DNA of 64,000 nucleotides, taken from assembly GCA_963831385.1 (NCBI GenBank), contig CAWHPW010000011.1, positions 62,001 to 126,000 of the forward strand. Reading direction: 5' to 3'. Source of the stretch: JACVRX01 sp963831385 (GTDB lineage Bacteria; Actinomycetota; Actinomycetes; Jiangellales; Jiangellaceae). Positions within the stretch are counted from its first letter, which is position 1; each line of letters opens with the position of its first letter. Shown here piece after piece: positions 26,636 to 34,069 of this stretch. A program made the translations under genes and the position numbers. Under the pieces are notes generated by a model, which ran no database searches, was not told the origin of the DNA, and saw only the letters and a list, made by a program, of their open reading frames with translations.

Positions 26636-27823
26636 ATGTCGGATGACCACGCCCACGGGCCTCTGCACGGATACCTCGTCGTCGACCTCACCAGAGCGCT
26701 CGCGGGGCCGCATGCCGCGATGATGCTCGGTGACCTCGGCGCCCGCGTCGTCAAGGTGGAGACGCCAGGCACTGGCGATGATTCTCGTGGCTGGGGACCG
26801 CCGTTCGTTGGCCCGCCGGAGAGCCCGATCTCGACGTATTTCCTGTCGTGTAACCGGAACAAGGAGTCCGTGACGGCCGACCTCAAATCGGCGGAGGGTC
26901 ATGACGTCCTGACGGGCCTGGTTCGGCGGGCCGATGTCTTGCTGGAGAACTTCCGCCCGGGCGTCCTGGATCGGCTGGGACTTGGTCTCCAGCAGTTGCA
27001 GGAGCTCAACCCGAGGCTGGTCATTCTGTCCATCACCGGATTCGGGCACGACGGTCCCGAAGCCGGGCGGGCGGGATATGACCAGATCGCACAAGGCGAG
27101 GCGGGTCTGATGTCGATGACCGGACCGCCCGGAGAACCGACTCGGGTCGGTTTGCCGATCGGAGATCTGCTGGCCGGAATGTACGGCGCATTCGGTGTCC
27201 TGGCTGCGCTGCTCGACCGGGAGCGCACCGGCCGAGGGACCGTCGTGCGGACCTCGCTGCTGGCGGCGATCGTAGGAGTGCATTCCTTTCAAGGCACCCG
27301 GTGGACGGTCGCGCACGAGGTGCCGCAAGGGCCAGGCAACCATCACCCGTCGATTGCGCCGTACGGCTTGTTCCATGCCGCCGACGGTCCGATCCAGATC
27401 GCCGTGGGCAGCGAGGCGCAGTGGCAGTTGTTTGCGCCGATCGTGGGTGTAGACCCGGCGGACCCCCGCTACGCGACCAACCGCGACCGGGTGGCACACC
27501 GCGATTCCCTCCTGGCGGCGATCGACTCTGCGCTCGCCGCTGATTCCAGCGCCACGTGGCTCGAGCGACTGGGCGACCTCGGCGTTCCCGCGGGGCGAGT
27601 GCGCTCGCTGGACCAGGTATACGAATGGGAGCAGACCCGGTCACAGGGTTTGGTGATAACCGTCGATCATCCGGTCCTGGGGCGCATCGATCTGCCCGGA
27701 CCACCGTTGCGATTCGACGATCACCACCTCGCCGGCGGCCGTGAGACACACCTGCCGCCGCCAGCGTTAGGCCAGCATGACGACGAGGTACGCGCCTGGC
27801 TGGCCGACGAGCCCACAGCTTAG
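26636..27823 (+). CDS. CaiB/BaiF family (class III) CoA transferase
   Basis: 395 residues. Family features are VVDLTRALAGPHAAMMLGDLGA at the N-terminus, VKVETPGTGDDSRGWGPP, ADVLLENFRPGVLDRLG, SITGFGHDGPEAGRAGYD and the catalytic aspartate (about D177) in GLPIGDLLAGMYGAFG. Class III transferases move CoA between carboxylic acids; formyl-CoA:oxalate and related transferases belong here. The acyl group is not predictable from motifs. In this context it could activate the carboxylic acid left by ring degradation (malonate or oxalate); this is inference. Its TAG stop lies within the -10 box of the next gene. Confidence 0.87.
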   Translation: MSDDHAHGPLHGYLVVDLTRALAGPHAAMMLGDLGARVVKVETPGTGDDSRGWGPPFVGPPESPISTYFLSCNRNKESVTADLKSAEGHDVLTGLVRRADVLLENFRPGVLDRLGLGLQQLQELNPRLVILSITGFGHDGPEAGRAGYDQIAQGEAGLMSMTGPPGEPTRVGLPIGDLLAGMYGAFGVLAALLDRERTGRGTVVRTSLLAAIVGVHSFQGTRWTVAHEVPQGPGNHHPSIAPYGLFHAADGPIQIAVGSEAQWQLFAPIVGVDPADPRYATNRDRVAHRDSLLAAIDSALAADSSATWLERLGDLGVPAGRVRSLDQVYEWEQTRSQGLVITVDHPVLGRIDLPGPPLRFDDHHLAGGRETHLPPPALGQHDDEVRAWLADEPTA

Positions 27824-27826
27824 AGT
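27821..27826 (+). promoter_or_regulatory. Putative -10 box (TAGAGT) of carbamate kinase, containing the upstream stop codon
   Basis: TAGAGT is followed by 6 nt and the GTG at 27833. Its first three bases are the stop codon of the CaiB-type gene. Confidence 0.5.
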
Positions 27827-27832
27827 CGCGGA

Positions 27833-28765
27833 GTGCGCGTACTGATTGCTTTGGGCGGCAACGCGATGACGGCGCCCGGGGGGCGGGCGCGGCCGGAGGA
27901 CCAGATCGCCGCCATCGCCGTGGCTGCCGACCGGATCGCCGAGGTTGTCGCCGAGGGGCACGACATCGTGATCACGCATGGCAATGGCCCACAAGTCGGC
28001 AATCTGCTGGTCAAGAACGAGATAGCCGCCTCCGTGGTGCCTCCGGTTCCGTTGGACTGGTGCGGTGCCCAAACCCAGGGAACCGTCGGGTTCATTCTGT
28101 TGAACGCACTGGAGCGCAGCCTGGCCGACCGCGGCGCGCCCCGGCCGATCGCCGCAGTCGTCACCCGGACACTCGTCGACGTCGGCGACCCGGCATTCGC
28201 CCGACCGACCAAACCGATCGGGCGTTACCTATCCGCTGAGGAAGCCCAGGTCATGATCGAACACGGCCAGTCGTGGCAGGACCGCGGCCAGCCTGGCTGG
28301 CGGCGCGTGGTCCCGTCGCCTGAGCCGCTTGCAGTGCTGGACGCACCGGCGATCGCCGGGCTGCTACGAGCAGGTTTCGTGGTCGTGGGCGCAGGGGGAG
28401 GTGGAGTGCCGGTCGTGCGTGACGACGAGGGGACGCTGCGCGGTGTCGAGGCGGTCATCGACAAAGATCTCGCGGCGGCAGTGCTCGGCAAGACCCTCGA
28501 CGTCGACCTGCTGGTCATCGCGACCGATGTCGACCACGTCGTACTCGGGTTCGGGTCGCGGACCGAACAACCGCTCCATCGGGTCGGGGTCGAGGAGTTG
28601 CGGAAGTACGCGGAGGAAGGCCACTTCAGCAGCGGCAGCATGGGCCCCAAGGTCGAGGCGGCGTGCCGGTTCGTCGAGACCGGCGGAACCCGTACGGTGA
28701 TCACGTCGCTTCAGCGGATCACGGATGCCGTCGACGGTACGGCTGGCACCATCGTCGAGCCGTGA
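27833..28765 (+). CDS. arcC: Carbamate kinase
   Basis: 310 residues of the amino acid kinase family: VRVLIALGGNAMTAPGG at the start, ITHGNGPQVGNLL (substrate loop), DWCGAQTQGTVGF, RPTKPIGRYLS, VVGAGGGGVPVVRDD, AVIDKDLAAAVLG and the nucleotide-site FSSGSMGPKVEAAC. The enzyme converts carbamoyl phosphate + ADP to ATP, CO2 and NH3. No arginine deiminase or catabolic ornithine transcarbamoylase lies nearby, so the carbamoyl phosphate presumably comes from the FdrA/DUF1116/DUF2877 enzyme. It stands 82 bp before the ring-opening amidohydrolase on the same strand. The symbol reflects family, not proven operon membership. Confidence 0.9.
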   Translation: MRVLIALGGNAMTAPGGRARPEDQIAAIAVAADRIAEVVAEGHDIVITHGNGPQVGNLLVKNEIAASVVPPVPLDWCGAQTQGTVGFILLNALERSLADRGAPRPIAAVVTRTLVDVGDPAFARPTKPIGRYLSAEEAQVMIEHGQSWQDRGQPGWRRVVPSPEPLAVLDAPAIAGLLRAGFVVVGAGGGGVPVVRDDEGTLRGVEAVIDKDLAAAVLGKTLDVDLLVIATDVDHVVLGFGSRTEQPLHRVGVEELRKYAEEGHFSSGSMGPKVEAACRFVETGGTRTVITSLQRITDAVDGTAGTIVEP

Positions 28766-28847
28766 GCCGATAATCGGTCGGAGCGACGAGGAGCCTGAGC
28801 TCGGCCCGAGCGAAGGTCCGAGTGCGACCATCAATCGGAGGTAGCAG

Positions 28848-29996
28848 GTGCCCGAGCCGGTCGAGGTGCGCAAGGTCCCGATCCACAACGTCAGCGACGC
28901 ATCCGGGCTGGCCGACCTGATCGACGGTGGGATCTTCGACGCCGACCGGGTCGTTGCCATCGTCGGCAAGACCGAGGGCAACGGGGGCGTCAACGACTAC
29001 ACGCGGATCATCGCGGACCGGGCGTTCCGCGAGGTGCTGGTGGAGAAGGGAACGCGCACACCCGAACAGGCGCGGCAGGTTCCGATCGTGTGGTCTGGCG
29101 GTACCGACGGCGTGATCAGCCCGCACGCCACGATCTTCGCCACTGTGCCCGCCGAGCAGGCTGAGAAGAGCGACGAACCGCGCGTGACGGTCGGCTACGC
29201 GATGAGCGAGCCGATCCGGCCGGAGGAGATCGGCCGACAGGGAATGATCGAGAAGGTAGCGGCCGCTGTGCGCGCCGCGATGGACCAAGCAGGCATCACG
29301 GACCCAACGGACGTTCACTACATCCAGACCAAGACGCCGCTGCTGACGATCCACACCATCCGCGACGCGAAGTCCCGTGGTCAGACCGTCTGGACCGAGC
29401 ACACGCACGAGTCGATGGATCTCTCGAACGGCTGCACCGCTCTGGGGGTCGCCGTCGCACTCGGCGAGATCGAGATGCCCGACGACTCGGCGGTCATGCA
29501 CGATCGCGGCCTGTATTCGGCGGTGGCATCGTGCTCGTCAGGCGTCGAGCTGGACCAGGCTCAGGTCGTCGTGGTCGGTAACGTCCGGGGAATCGGCGGC
29601 CGTTACCGGATCGGCCATGCGGTGATGCGCGACGCGCTCGATGCTGACGGGATCTGGGCCGCGATCGAAGCCGCCGGGCTCGAGCTGCCGAAGCGACCGC
29701 ATTGGACCGATCTGCGCGGGCGGCTGGTCAACGTCTTCCTCAAGTGCGAGGCGAGCCAGGACGGCACCGTGCGGGGGCGCCGCAACGCGATGCTGGACGA
29801 CTCCGACGTGCACTGGCACCGGCAGATCAAGAGTTGTGTCGGCGGTGTGGCGGCCGCGGTGACCGGTGATCCGGCGGTCTTCGTCTCGGTTTCCGCCGCC
29901 CACCAAGGACCGGAGGGCGGCGGACCAGTCGCCGCCGTCGTGGATCTCGGCACTGACGACGTACCGACCGGCTACACCTGGCAGGGCGATGCCTGA
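28848..29996 (+). CDS. Ring-opening amidohydrolase (barbiturase or cyanuric acid amidohydrolase)
   Basis: 382 residues; GTG start with GGAGG. The three internally repeated Ser-Lys units of this rare family are visible. K41 (AIVGKTEGNGGVND) pairs with S83 (VWSGGTDGVISPHA), and K162 (YIQTKTPLL) pairs with S230/S231 (SCSSGVELDQ). The third unit has lysines in KCEASQDG/QIKSCVGG and serines in FVSVSAAHQGPEGGGPV. Barbiturase opens barbiturate to ureidomalonate; the close homologue opens cyanuric acid. I cannot separate them by motif. The RutG-like permease, Mo hydroxylase and absence of biuret/allophanate hydrolase genes favour barbiturase. The stop overlaps the next gene's start. Confidence 0.88.
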   Translation: MPEPVEVRKVPIHNVSDASGLADLIDGGIFDADRVVAIVGKTEGNGGVNDYTRIIADRAFREVLVEKGTRTPEQARQVPIVWSGGTDGVISPHATIFATVPAEQAEKSDEPRVTVGYAMSEPIRPEEIGRQGMIEKVAAAVRAAMDQAGITDPTDVHYIQTKTPLLTIHTIRDAKSRGQTVWTEHTHESMDLSNGCTALGVAVALGEIEMPDDSAVMHDRGLYSAVASCSSGVELDQAQVVVVGNVRGIGGRYRIGHAVMRDALDADGIWAAIEAAGLELPKRPHWTDLRGRLVNVFLKCEASQDGTVRGRRNAMLDDSDVHWHRQIKSCVGGVAAAVTGDPAVFVSVSAAHQGPEGGGPVAAVVDLGTDDVPTGYTWQGDA

Positions 29997-30429
29997 CCCG
30001 TCGGGAAACCCGGACCTCGGCGCTGCCGATCCCGCAGTCACGGCTGCGCTGGCGGGCTATCGCGACCGGACGGTTGACCCGGCAGCGGTGCTCGCCGCAC
30101 TAGCCGAAAGCCGGCTTCTCGTGCCAGTCGTGGCTGTGCTCGACGAGGCCGGAACCACCGCCGACGGAGCTCGGGTCGAAAAGTCCTCCCACATGGCGAC
30201 CGTCTCGACGACGGGCCGGGACGGCCGACGCGGCCTGCTGGCGTTCACGTCGCTGGAATCGCTCCGCCGATGGAAACCGGATGCCCGGCCAGTGCCGGCG
30301 CCGGCTCCGGCAGTGGCGGCCGCCGCACTCGACGAGGGTGCGAGCGCGCTCGTGGTGGATCTGGCCGGACCGGTTCTGTTCGCCATCGAAGGCAGCGACT
30401 TGGCGGCTCTTGCCGTTCGGGTCCGGTGA
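29989..30429 (+). CDS. SseB-family protein
   Basis: 146 residues. Conserved SseB N-terminal domain features: LAESRLLVPVVAVLDEAG, then KSSHMATVSTTGRDGRRGLLAFTSLESLRRW, and VVDLAGPVLFAIEG. The molecular role of these proteins in actinomycetes is unknown. An SseB-like gene just before infC is a common actinobacterial arrangement, so this gene marks the return to core genome. The ATG overlaps the end of the ring-opening amidohydrolase gene, which links the last catabolic gene to it translationally. Confidence 0.8.
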   Translation: MPDPSGNPDLGAADPAVTAALAGYRDRTVDPAAVLAALAESRLLVPVVAVLDEAGTTADGARVEKSSHMATVSTTGRDGRRGLLAFTSLESLRRWKPDARPVPAPAPAVAAAALDEGASALVVDLAGPVLFAIEGSDLAALAVRVR

Positions 30430-30435
30430 TATCCT
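30427..30435 (+). promoter_or_regulatory. Putative extended -10 promoter of the infC operon (TGATATCCT)
   Basis: TG-A-TATCCT is an extended -10 element and overlaps the TGA of the sseB-like gene. No well-placed -35 is evident. It would give a leader of about 230 nt before infC. Confidence 0.4.
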
Positions 30436-30579
30436 TGCGCACTGACCGACTCGCCATTCCCGACATCCGGCCGGGAACCGGGCGAGGCGCAAGTGGAGAC
30501 TCTCCCACCCGCACCGGCCCTGCTCGGCCGTCGGGTCCCGGTCCGGCATCGGTCTCGACAGATGCCGAGTCGATGGGAT

Positions 30580-30611
30580 GGCCTCGCGCGCGCGTGCCGC
30601 GGAGGCCTTTT
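30580..30611 (+). terminator. Attenuator-like hairpin with T-tract in the infC leader
   Basis: GGCCTC (30580-30585) and GAGGCC (30602-30607) form a perfect stem that can extend inward through CGCG pairs, followed directly by TTTT (30608-30611). It lies about 60 nt before the infC start and after a second perfect 7-bp hairpin (CGGCATC 30544-30550 / GATGCCG 30561-30567). This looks like a regulated terminator for infC-rpmI-rplT, comparable in principle to L20-type leaders. Confidence 0.5.
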
Positions 30612-30669
30612 CGTAGGTCGCCGCTACCACATCGGTCGAACCGAGCCCACGACAACGAGGAGGACAGCT

Positions 30670-31335
30670 ATCAGCGTCGAGCCCCGCATCAACGACCGGA
30701 TCCGTGTCCGCGAGGTCCGGCTCGTCGGTCCCAACGGCGAGCAGGTCGGAATCGTCAGCACCGAAGACGCGCTCCGGCTCGCTCAGGAGGCAGATCTCGA
30801 TCTGGTCGAAGTGGCCCCGTCGGCACAGCCGCCGGTGGCCAAGCTGATGGATTTCGGCAAGTTCAAGTACGAGTCCGCGATGAAAGCACGCGAGGCCCGT
30901 CGAAACCAGTCGCATGTCCTGATCAAAGAGCAGAAACTCCGTCCCAAGATCGACAAGCACGACTACGAAACGAAAAGGCGCAACGTCGAGCGGTTCCTGG
31001 CCGACGGCGACAAGGTCAAGGTCACCATCATGTTCCGCGGGCGGGAGCAATCCCGGCCGGAGTTGGGCTTCCGGCTGCTGCAGCGGCTCGCGGCCGACGT
31101 CACCGATCTGGGCTTCGTCGAGTCCTCGCCGAAGCAGGACGGTCGAAACATGATCATGGTGCTGGGACCGAACCGGAAGAAGGCGGACGCCCGGGCCGAA
31201 CGTGAGGCCGAACGCGTGCGGCGGGCGGCCCAGCGGGAAGCAGACGACAAGGCCGAGCGCGACGAGCGGGCAGCAAGTCGAGCGGCCGCCGCAGCGCAGA
31301 AGGCTGCGAGCGAGAAGCAAGCCGACGCCGGCTAG
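30670..31335 (+). CDS. infC: Translation initiation factor IF-3 (ATC start codon)
   Basis: 221 residues. The conserved N-terminus, ISVEPRINDRIRVREVRL, starts at an ATC (30670) placed 5 nt after a strong GAGGAGGA ribosome-binding site; no ATG or GTG is near. Non-canonical AUU/AUC starts of infC are known and allow IF-3 to repress its own synthesis by rejecting such codons. Both IF-3 domains are present (DLVEVAPSAQPPVAKLMDFGKFKYE; VKVTIMFRGREQSRPELGF; KQDGRNMIMVL). A C-terminal tail of about 40 residues, rich in Ala, Arg and Glu, is typical of actinobacteria. Confidence 0.95.
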   Translation: MSVEPRINDRIRVREVRLVGPNGEQVGIVSTEDALRLAQEADLDLVEVAPSAQPPVAKLMDFGKFKYESAMKAREARRNQSHVLIKEQKLRPKIDKHDYETKRRNVERFLADGDKVKVTIMFRGREQSRPELGFRLLQRLAADVTDLGFVESSPKQDGRNMIMVLGPNRKKADARAEREAERVRRAAQREADDKAERDERAASRAAAAAQKAASEKQADAG

Positions 31336-31367
31336 TACGACACGACGACAAGGGAGACCCGGCAGCC

Positions 31368-31562
31368 ATGCCGAAGATGAAGACGCACAGCGGGTCCAGC
31401 AAACGGTTCCGCCTCACGGGTACTGGCAAGATCATGCGCCAGAAGGCGAACCGTCGGCACAACTTCGAGCACAAGCCGACGACCCGCACCCGCCGGCTGG
31501 CCGGCCGAACCGAAGTTTCGAGCGCTGACCGCAAGCGGATCAAGGGCCTGCTCGGTAAGTAG
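31368..31562 (+). CDS. rpmI: 50S ribosomal protein L35
   Basis: 64 residues: PKMKTHSGSSKRFRLTGTGK, the R/K-rich HNFEHKPTTRTRRL and the terminal RKRIKGLLGK match L35 along its whole length. It lies between infC and rplT in the conserved infC-rpmI-rplT operon, 32 bp after infC, with GGGAGA upstream. Confidence 0.97.
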   Translation: MPKMKTHSGSSKRFRLTGTGKIMRQKANRRHNFEHKPTTRTRRLAGRTEVSSADRKRIKGLLGK

Positions 31563-31609
31563 ACGACGATACGTCGGGCCGCAGAGCCCCGACTCAGCAA
31601 GGAGTTCCA

Positions 31610-31990
31610 GTGGCACGCGTGAAGCGGGCGGCCAACGCCCACAAGAAGCGCCGTGAGGTCCTCGAGCAGGCCAGCGGCTACCGGGGGCAGCGCTCCCGGC
31701 TCTACCGCAAGGCGAAGGAGCAGGTCACCCACTCCCTCGTCTACTCTTACCGCGACCGCAAGCAGCGTAAGGGTGACTTCCGGCAGCTGTGGATCACCCG
31801 CATCAATGCCGCCGCGCGCGCCAACGACATGACCTACAACCGGTTCATCCAGGGCCTGCGACTCGCCGAGATCGACGTCGACCGCAAGATCCTGGCCGAT
31901 CTCGCCGTCAATGACCCGGCCACGTTCGCATCGCTGGTGGAGACCGCGCGGGCAGCCCTGCCAGGGGACCGCAACGCCCCGGTGGCCTGA
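31610..31990 (+). CDS. rplT: 50S ribosomal protein L20
   Basis: 126 residues from GTG 31610 with AAGGAG upstream. Conserved features are ARVKRAANAHKKRREVLEQA, GYRGQRSRLYRKAKEQV, YRDRKQRKGDFRQLWITRIN and YNRFIQGLRLAEIDVDRK. L20 is essential for early 23S assembly and, in several bacteria, represses its own operon through the leader RNA. The attenuator-like hairpin upstream of infC would fit this. Confidence 0.97.
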   Translation: MARVKRAANAHKKRREVLEQASGYRGQRSRLYRKAKEQVTHSLVYSYRDRKQRKGDFRQLWITRINAAARANDMTYNRFIQGLRLAEIDVDRKILADLAVNDPATFASLVETARAALPGDRNAPVA

Positions 31991-32040
31991 CCGGTTCGGC
32001 GGACACCACGGCATCGGGGAGCGGGGGCGATGGGCCCCCG

Positions 32041-32844
32041 GTGCTGACCGTCCGTTCGCAGCGGGTGCGCGAGGCGAGGACATTGCGCCGGCGCGCGACC
32101 AGGGTCAGGCGCGGCCTGTTCCTGGCCGAAGGTCCGCCGGCAGTGCGGGAGGCCATCACCCGGCCAGAGCTGGTGATCGACGTGTTCGCGACACCGGCTG
32201 CCGCGGAGCGCTACGCCAGCCTGCTGTCAGCATCGTCGGGTCCGGTCCATGTTGCCGACGAGGAAGCCCTGGCAAGCCTGTCGGAGACCGTGTCACCGCA
32301 AGGCCTGGTGGCGGTGTGCCGGCTGCTCACGATGCCGCTGGCAGACGCATTGTTGTCTACGCCGAGACTGGTAGCCGTGCTCGTCGACGTCAGGGACCCC
32401 GGCAACGCCGGGACGGTGGTCCGCTGCGCGGATGCCGCGGGTGCCGATGCGGTGATCTTCGCCGGCGAATCGGTGGACCCACACGGCGGCAAGTGCGTCC
32501 GTGCAACAGCAGGCAGCCTGTTTCACCTGCCGATCGTCAGCGGAGTTGCCTTACCTGACGTCGTGCGTGCATTGCGGCAGCGAAATGTGACGGTGCTGGC
32601 CGCCGACGGTGGCGCGCAGACGAACCTCGACCAGGCTGCCGACAACGGCCTGCTCGATGCTCCTACTGCGTGGCTTTTTGGCAACGAGGCACGCGGATTG
32701 CCCGAGACCGTTGTCGACCAGGCGGACCATGCCATCCGGGTGCCGATCTACGGCCGAGCCGAGAGCCTGAACCTCGCGACAGCGGCGGCGGTCTGTCTGT
32801 ACACGTCTGCACACACCCACCGCGGTGCCGTTCCGCCCTCATGA
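32041..32844 (+). CDS. SpoU/TrmH-family RNA 2'-O-methyltransferase
   Basis: 267 residues from GTG 32041. An N-terminal substrate-binding region (TLRRRATRVRRGLFLAEGPPAV) precedes the SPOUT domain. Its SAM-binding and catalytic motifs are DVRDPGNAGTVVRCADAAGA, WLFGNEARGLPE and VPIYGRAESLNLATAAAV. The family methylates ribose in 23S rRNA or tRNA. The position after rplT is conserved in actinobacteria, where the gene is often labelled tsnR or rlmB; the target nucleotide is not known here. The start is uncertain because the frame is open upstream but has no better start codon. Confidence 0.85.
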   Translation: MLTVRSQRVREARTLRRRATRVRRGLFLAEGPPAVREAITRPELVIDVFATPAAAERYASLLSASSGPVHVADEEALASLSETVSPQGLVAVCRLLTMPLADALLSTPRLVAVLVDVRDPGNAGTVVRCADAAGADAVIFAGESVDPHGGKCVRATAGSLFHLPIVSGVALPDVVRALRQRNVTVLAADGGAQTNLDQAADNGLLDAPTAWLFGNEARGLPETVVDQADHAIRVPIYGRAESLNLATAAAVCLYTSAHTHRGAVPPS

Positions 32845-32907
32845 TCCATTGGTCAGAACTGTCATCGACGCGCCAGGCGAGTCGCGCTACTTGCGACCAG
32901 TCGATCA
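32842..32907 (+). other. Long imperfect hairpin at the end of the methyltransferase gene
   Basis: TGATC-CAT-TGGTC (32842-32854) and GACCA-GTC-GATCA (32895-32907) are inverted copies with a 3-nt internal mismatch, spanning the stop codon and the start of the intergenic region. It may act as a factor-dependent terminator or RNA-stabilising structure. There is no T-tract. Confidence 0.35.
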
Positions 32908-32926
32908 TGAAACCAGGCCGTGCCAA

Positions 32927-32956
32927 CGACGGACACACCGTCGGTCCTCCTAGACT
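32927..32956 (+). promoter_or_regulatory. pheS promoter region: inverted repeat and -10 box (TAGACT)
   Basis: TAGACT (32951-32956) lies 6 nt before the GTG of pheS. Just upstream, CGACGG (32927-32932) and CCGTCG (32938-32943) form a perfect inverted repeat with a 5-nt loop over the place of a -35 element. This could be an operator or a small hairpin. There is no T-box or leader peptide, and no room for one after the predicted start of transcription. Confidence 0.45.
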
Positions 32957-32962
32957 CGGGCC

Positions 32963-34069
32963 GTGCCAGCGCCCAGGGATTATGACCCGGTCGAGGTCAC
33001 CCCGCTCCATCCGGACGAGGTGGCCCGCATGCGAGAGGACGGACTCGCCGCGGTGGCCGGAGCGACTGATCTCGACGCGCTCAAGGAGGTCCGGCTCGCT
33101 CACACGGGGGACCGTTCGCCGCTCGCGCTGGCCAACCGAGAGATCGGGGCATTGCCGCCGCAAGCCCGCAAGGAAGCAGGTCAGCGGGTTGGGGCGGCGC
33201 GCCGCGATCTCACCGACGCTGTTACCCGGCGCCAAGCCGTACTCGAAGCCGAACGCGACGACAGAGTCCTCGTCGAAGAGGCTGTCGACCTGACACTGCC
33301 ATGGGACCGGCGTCGGCAGGGGGCCCGGCATCCACTCACCACGATCCAGGAGCGCGTCGCCGACGTCTTCGTCGCGATGGGCTGGGAGGTCGCCGAGGGC
33401 CCCGAGGTCGAGGCCGAATGGCTGAACTTCGACGCGCTCAACATCGGGCCAGATCACCCGGCTCGAACCATGCAGGACACCTTCTTCGTCGAGAGCGAGG
33501 ATTCCGGCCTGGTGCTACGCACCCACACCTCGCCGGTCCAGGCCCGCACCATGCTGGAGCGGACGCCGCCGATCTACGTGATCTGCCCCGGGCGGACCTT
33601 CCGCACCGACGAGCTGGACGCCACCCATACACCGGTGTTCAGCCAGGTCGAGGGCCTTGCGGTCGACGAGGGCATCACGATGGCTCATCTCAAGGGCACC
33701 CTCGACCACTTCGCGGAGGCGATGTTCGGCGAAGGAATCTCGACCCGGCTCCGCCCGTCGTACTTTCCCTTCACCGAGCCGAGCGCGGAGATGGACCTGC
33801 AGTGCTTCGTCTGCCGGGGCGCATCGGTCGGCAATCCGGATCGGCCGTGCCGCACCTGCTCGTCCGAGGGGTGGATCGAGTGGGGTGGTTGCGGAATGGT
33901 CAATCCGCGCGTCCTGATCGCCTGTGGCATCGATCCGACCCGGTTCACCGGCTTTGCGTTCGGCATGGGTTTGGAGCGCACGCTGATGTTCCGGCACGGC
34001 GTCGAGGACATGCGCGATCTCGTCGAGGGAGACCTTCGCTTCGCAGCGGCATTCGGGATGGCGATCTGA
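32963..34069 (+). CDS. pheS: Phenylalanine-tRNA ligase alpha subunit
   Basis: 368 residues. An N-terminal coiled-coil (about 30-90) precedes the class II catalytic core: RHPLTTIQERVADVF, MQDTFFVE, motif 2 (GRTFRTDELDATHTPVFSQVEG), RPSYFPFTEPSAEMD and motif 3 (FAFGMGLERTLMFRHG). As in other actinobacteria it has a zinc-ribbon-like insertion, CFVC...CRTC, before GGCGMVNP. With PheT it forms the heterotetramer that charges tRNA-Phe. The stop overlaps the pheT ATG. The GTG start is supported by the TAGACT box 6 nt upstream. Confidence 0.96.
   Translation: MPAPRDYDPVEVTPLHPDEVARMREDGLAAVAGATDLDALKEVRLAHTGDRSPLALANREIGALPPQARKEAGQRVGAARRDLTDAVTRRQAVLEAERDDRVLVEEAVDLTLPWDRRRQGARHPLTTIQERVADVFVAMGWEVAEGPEVEAEWLNFDALNIGPDHPARTMQDTFFVESEDSGLVLRTHTSPVQARTMLERTPPIYVICPGRTFRTDELDATHTPVFSQVEGLAVDEGITMAHLKGTLDHFAEAMFGEGISTRLRPSYFPFTEPSAEMDLQCFVCRGASVGNPDRPCRTCSSEGWIEWGGCGMVNPRVLIACGIDPTRFTGFAFGMGLERTLMFRHGVEDMRDLVEGDLRFAAAFGMAI

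Noticed and set aside
28848..29996. Assigning the ring-opening enzyme firmly as cyanuric acid amidohydrolase (AtzD/TrzD)
   Set aside because: Family motifs are shared with barbiturase; no biuret or allophanate hydrolase genes accompany it.
32845..32962. T-box or leader peptide upstream of pheS
   Set aside because: The predicted -10 box lies 6 nt before the start, leaving no leader; no T-box sequence or Phe-rich peptide is visible.
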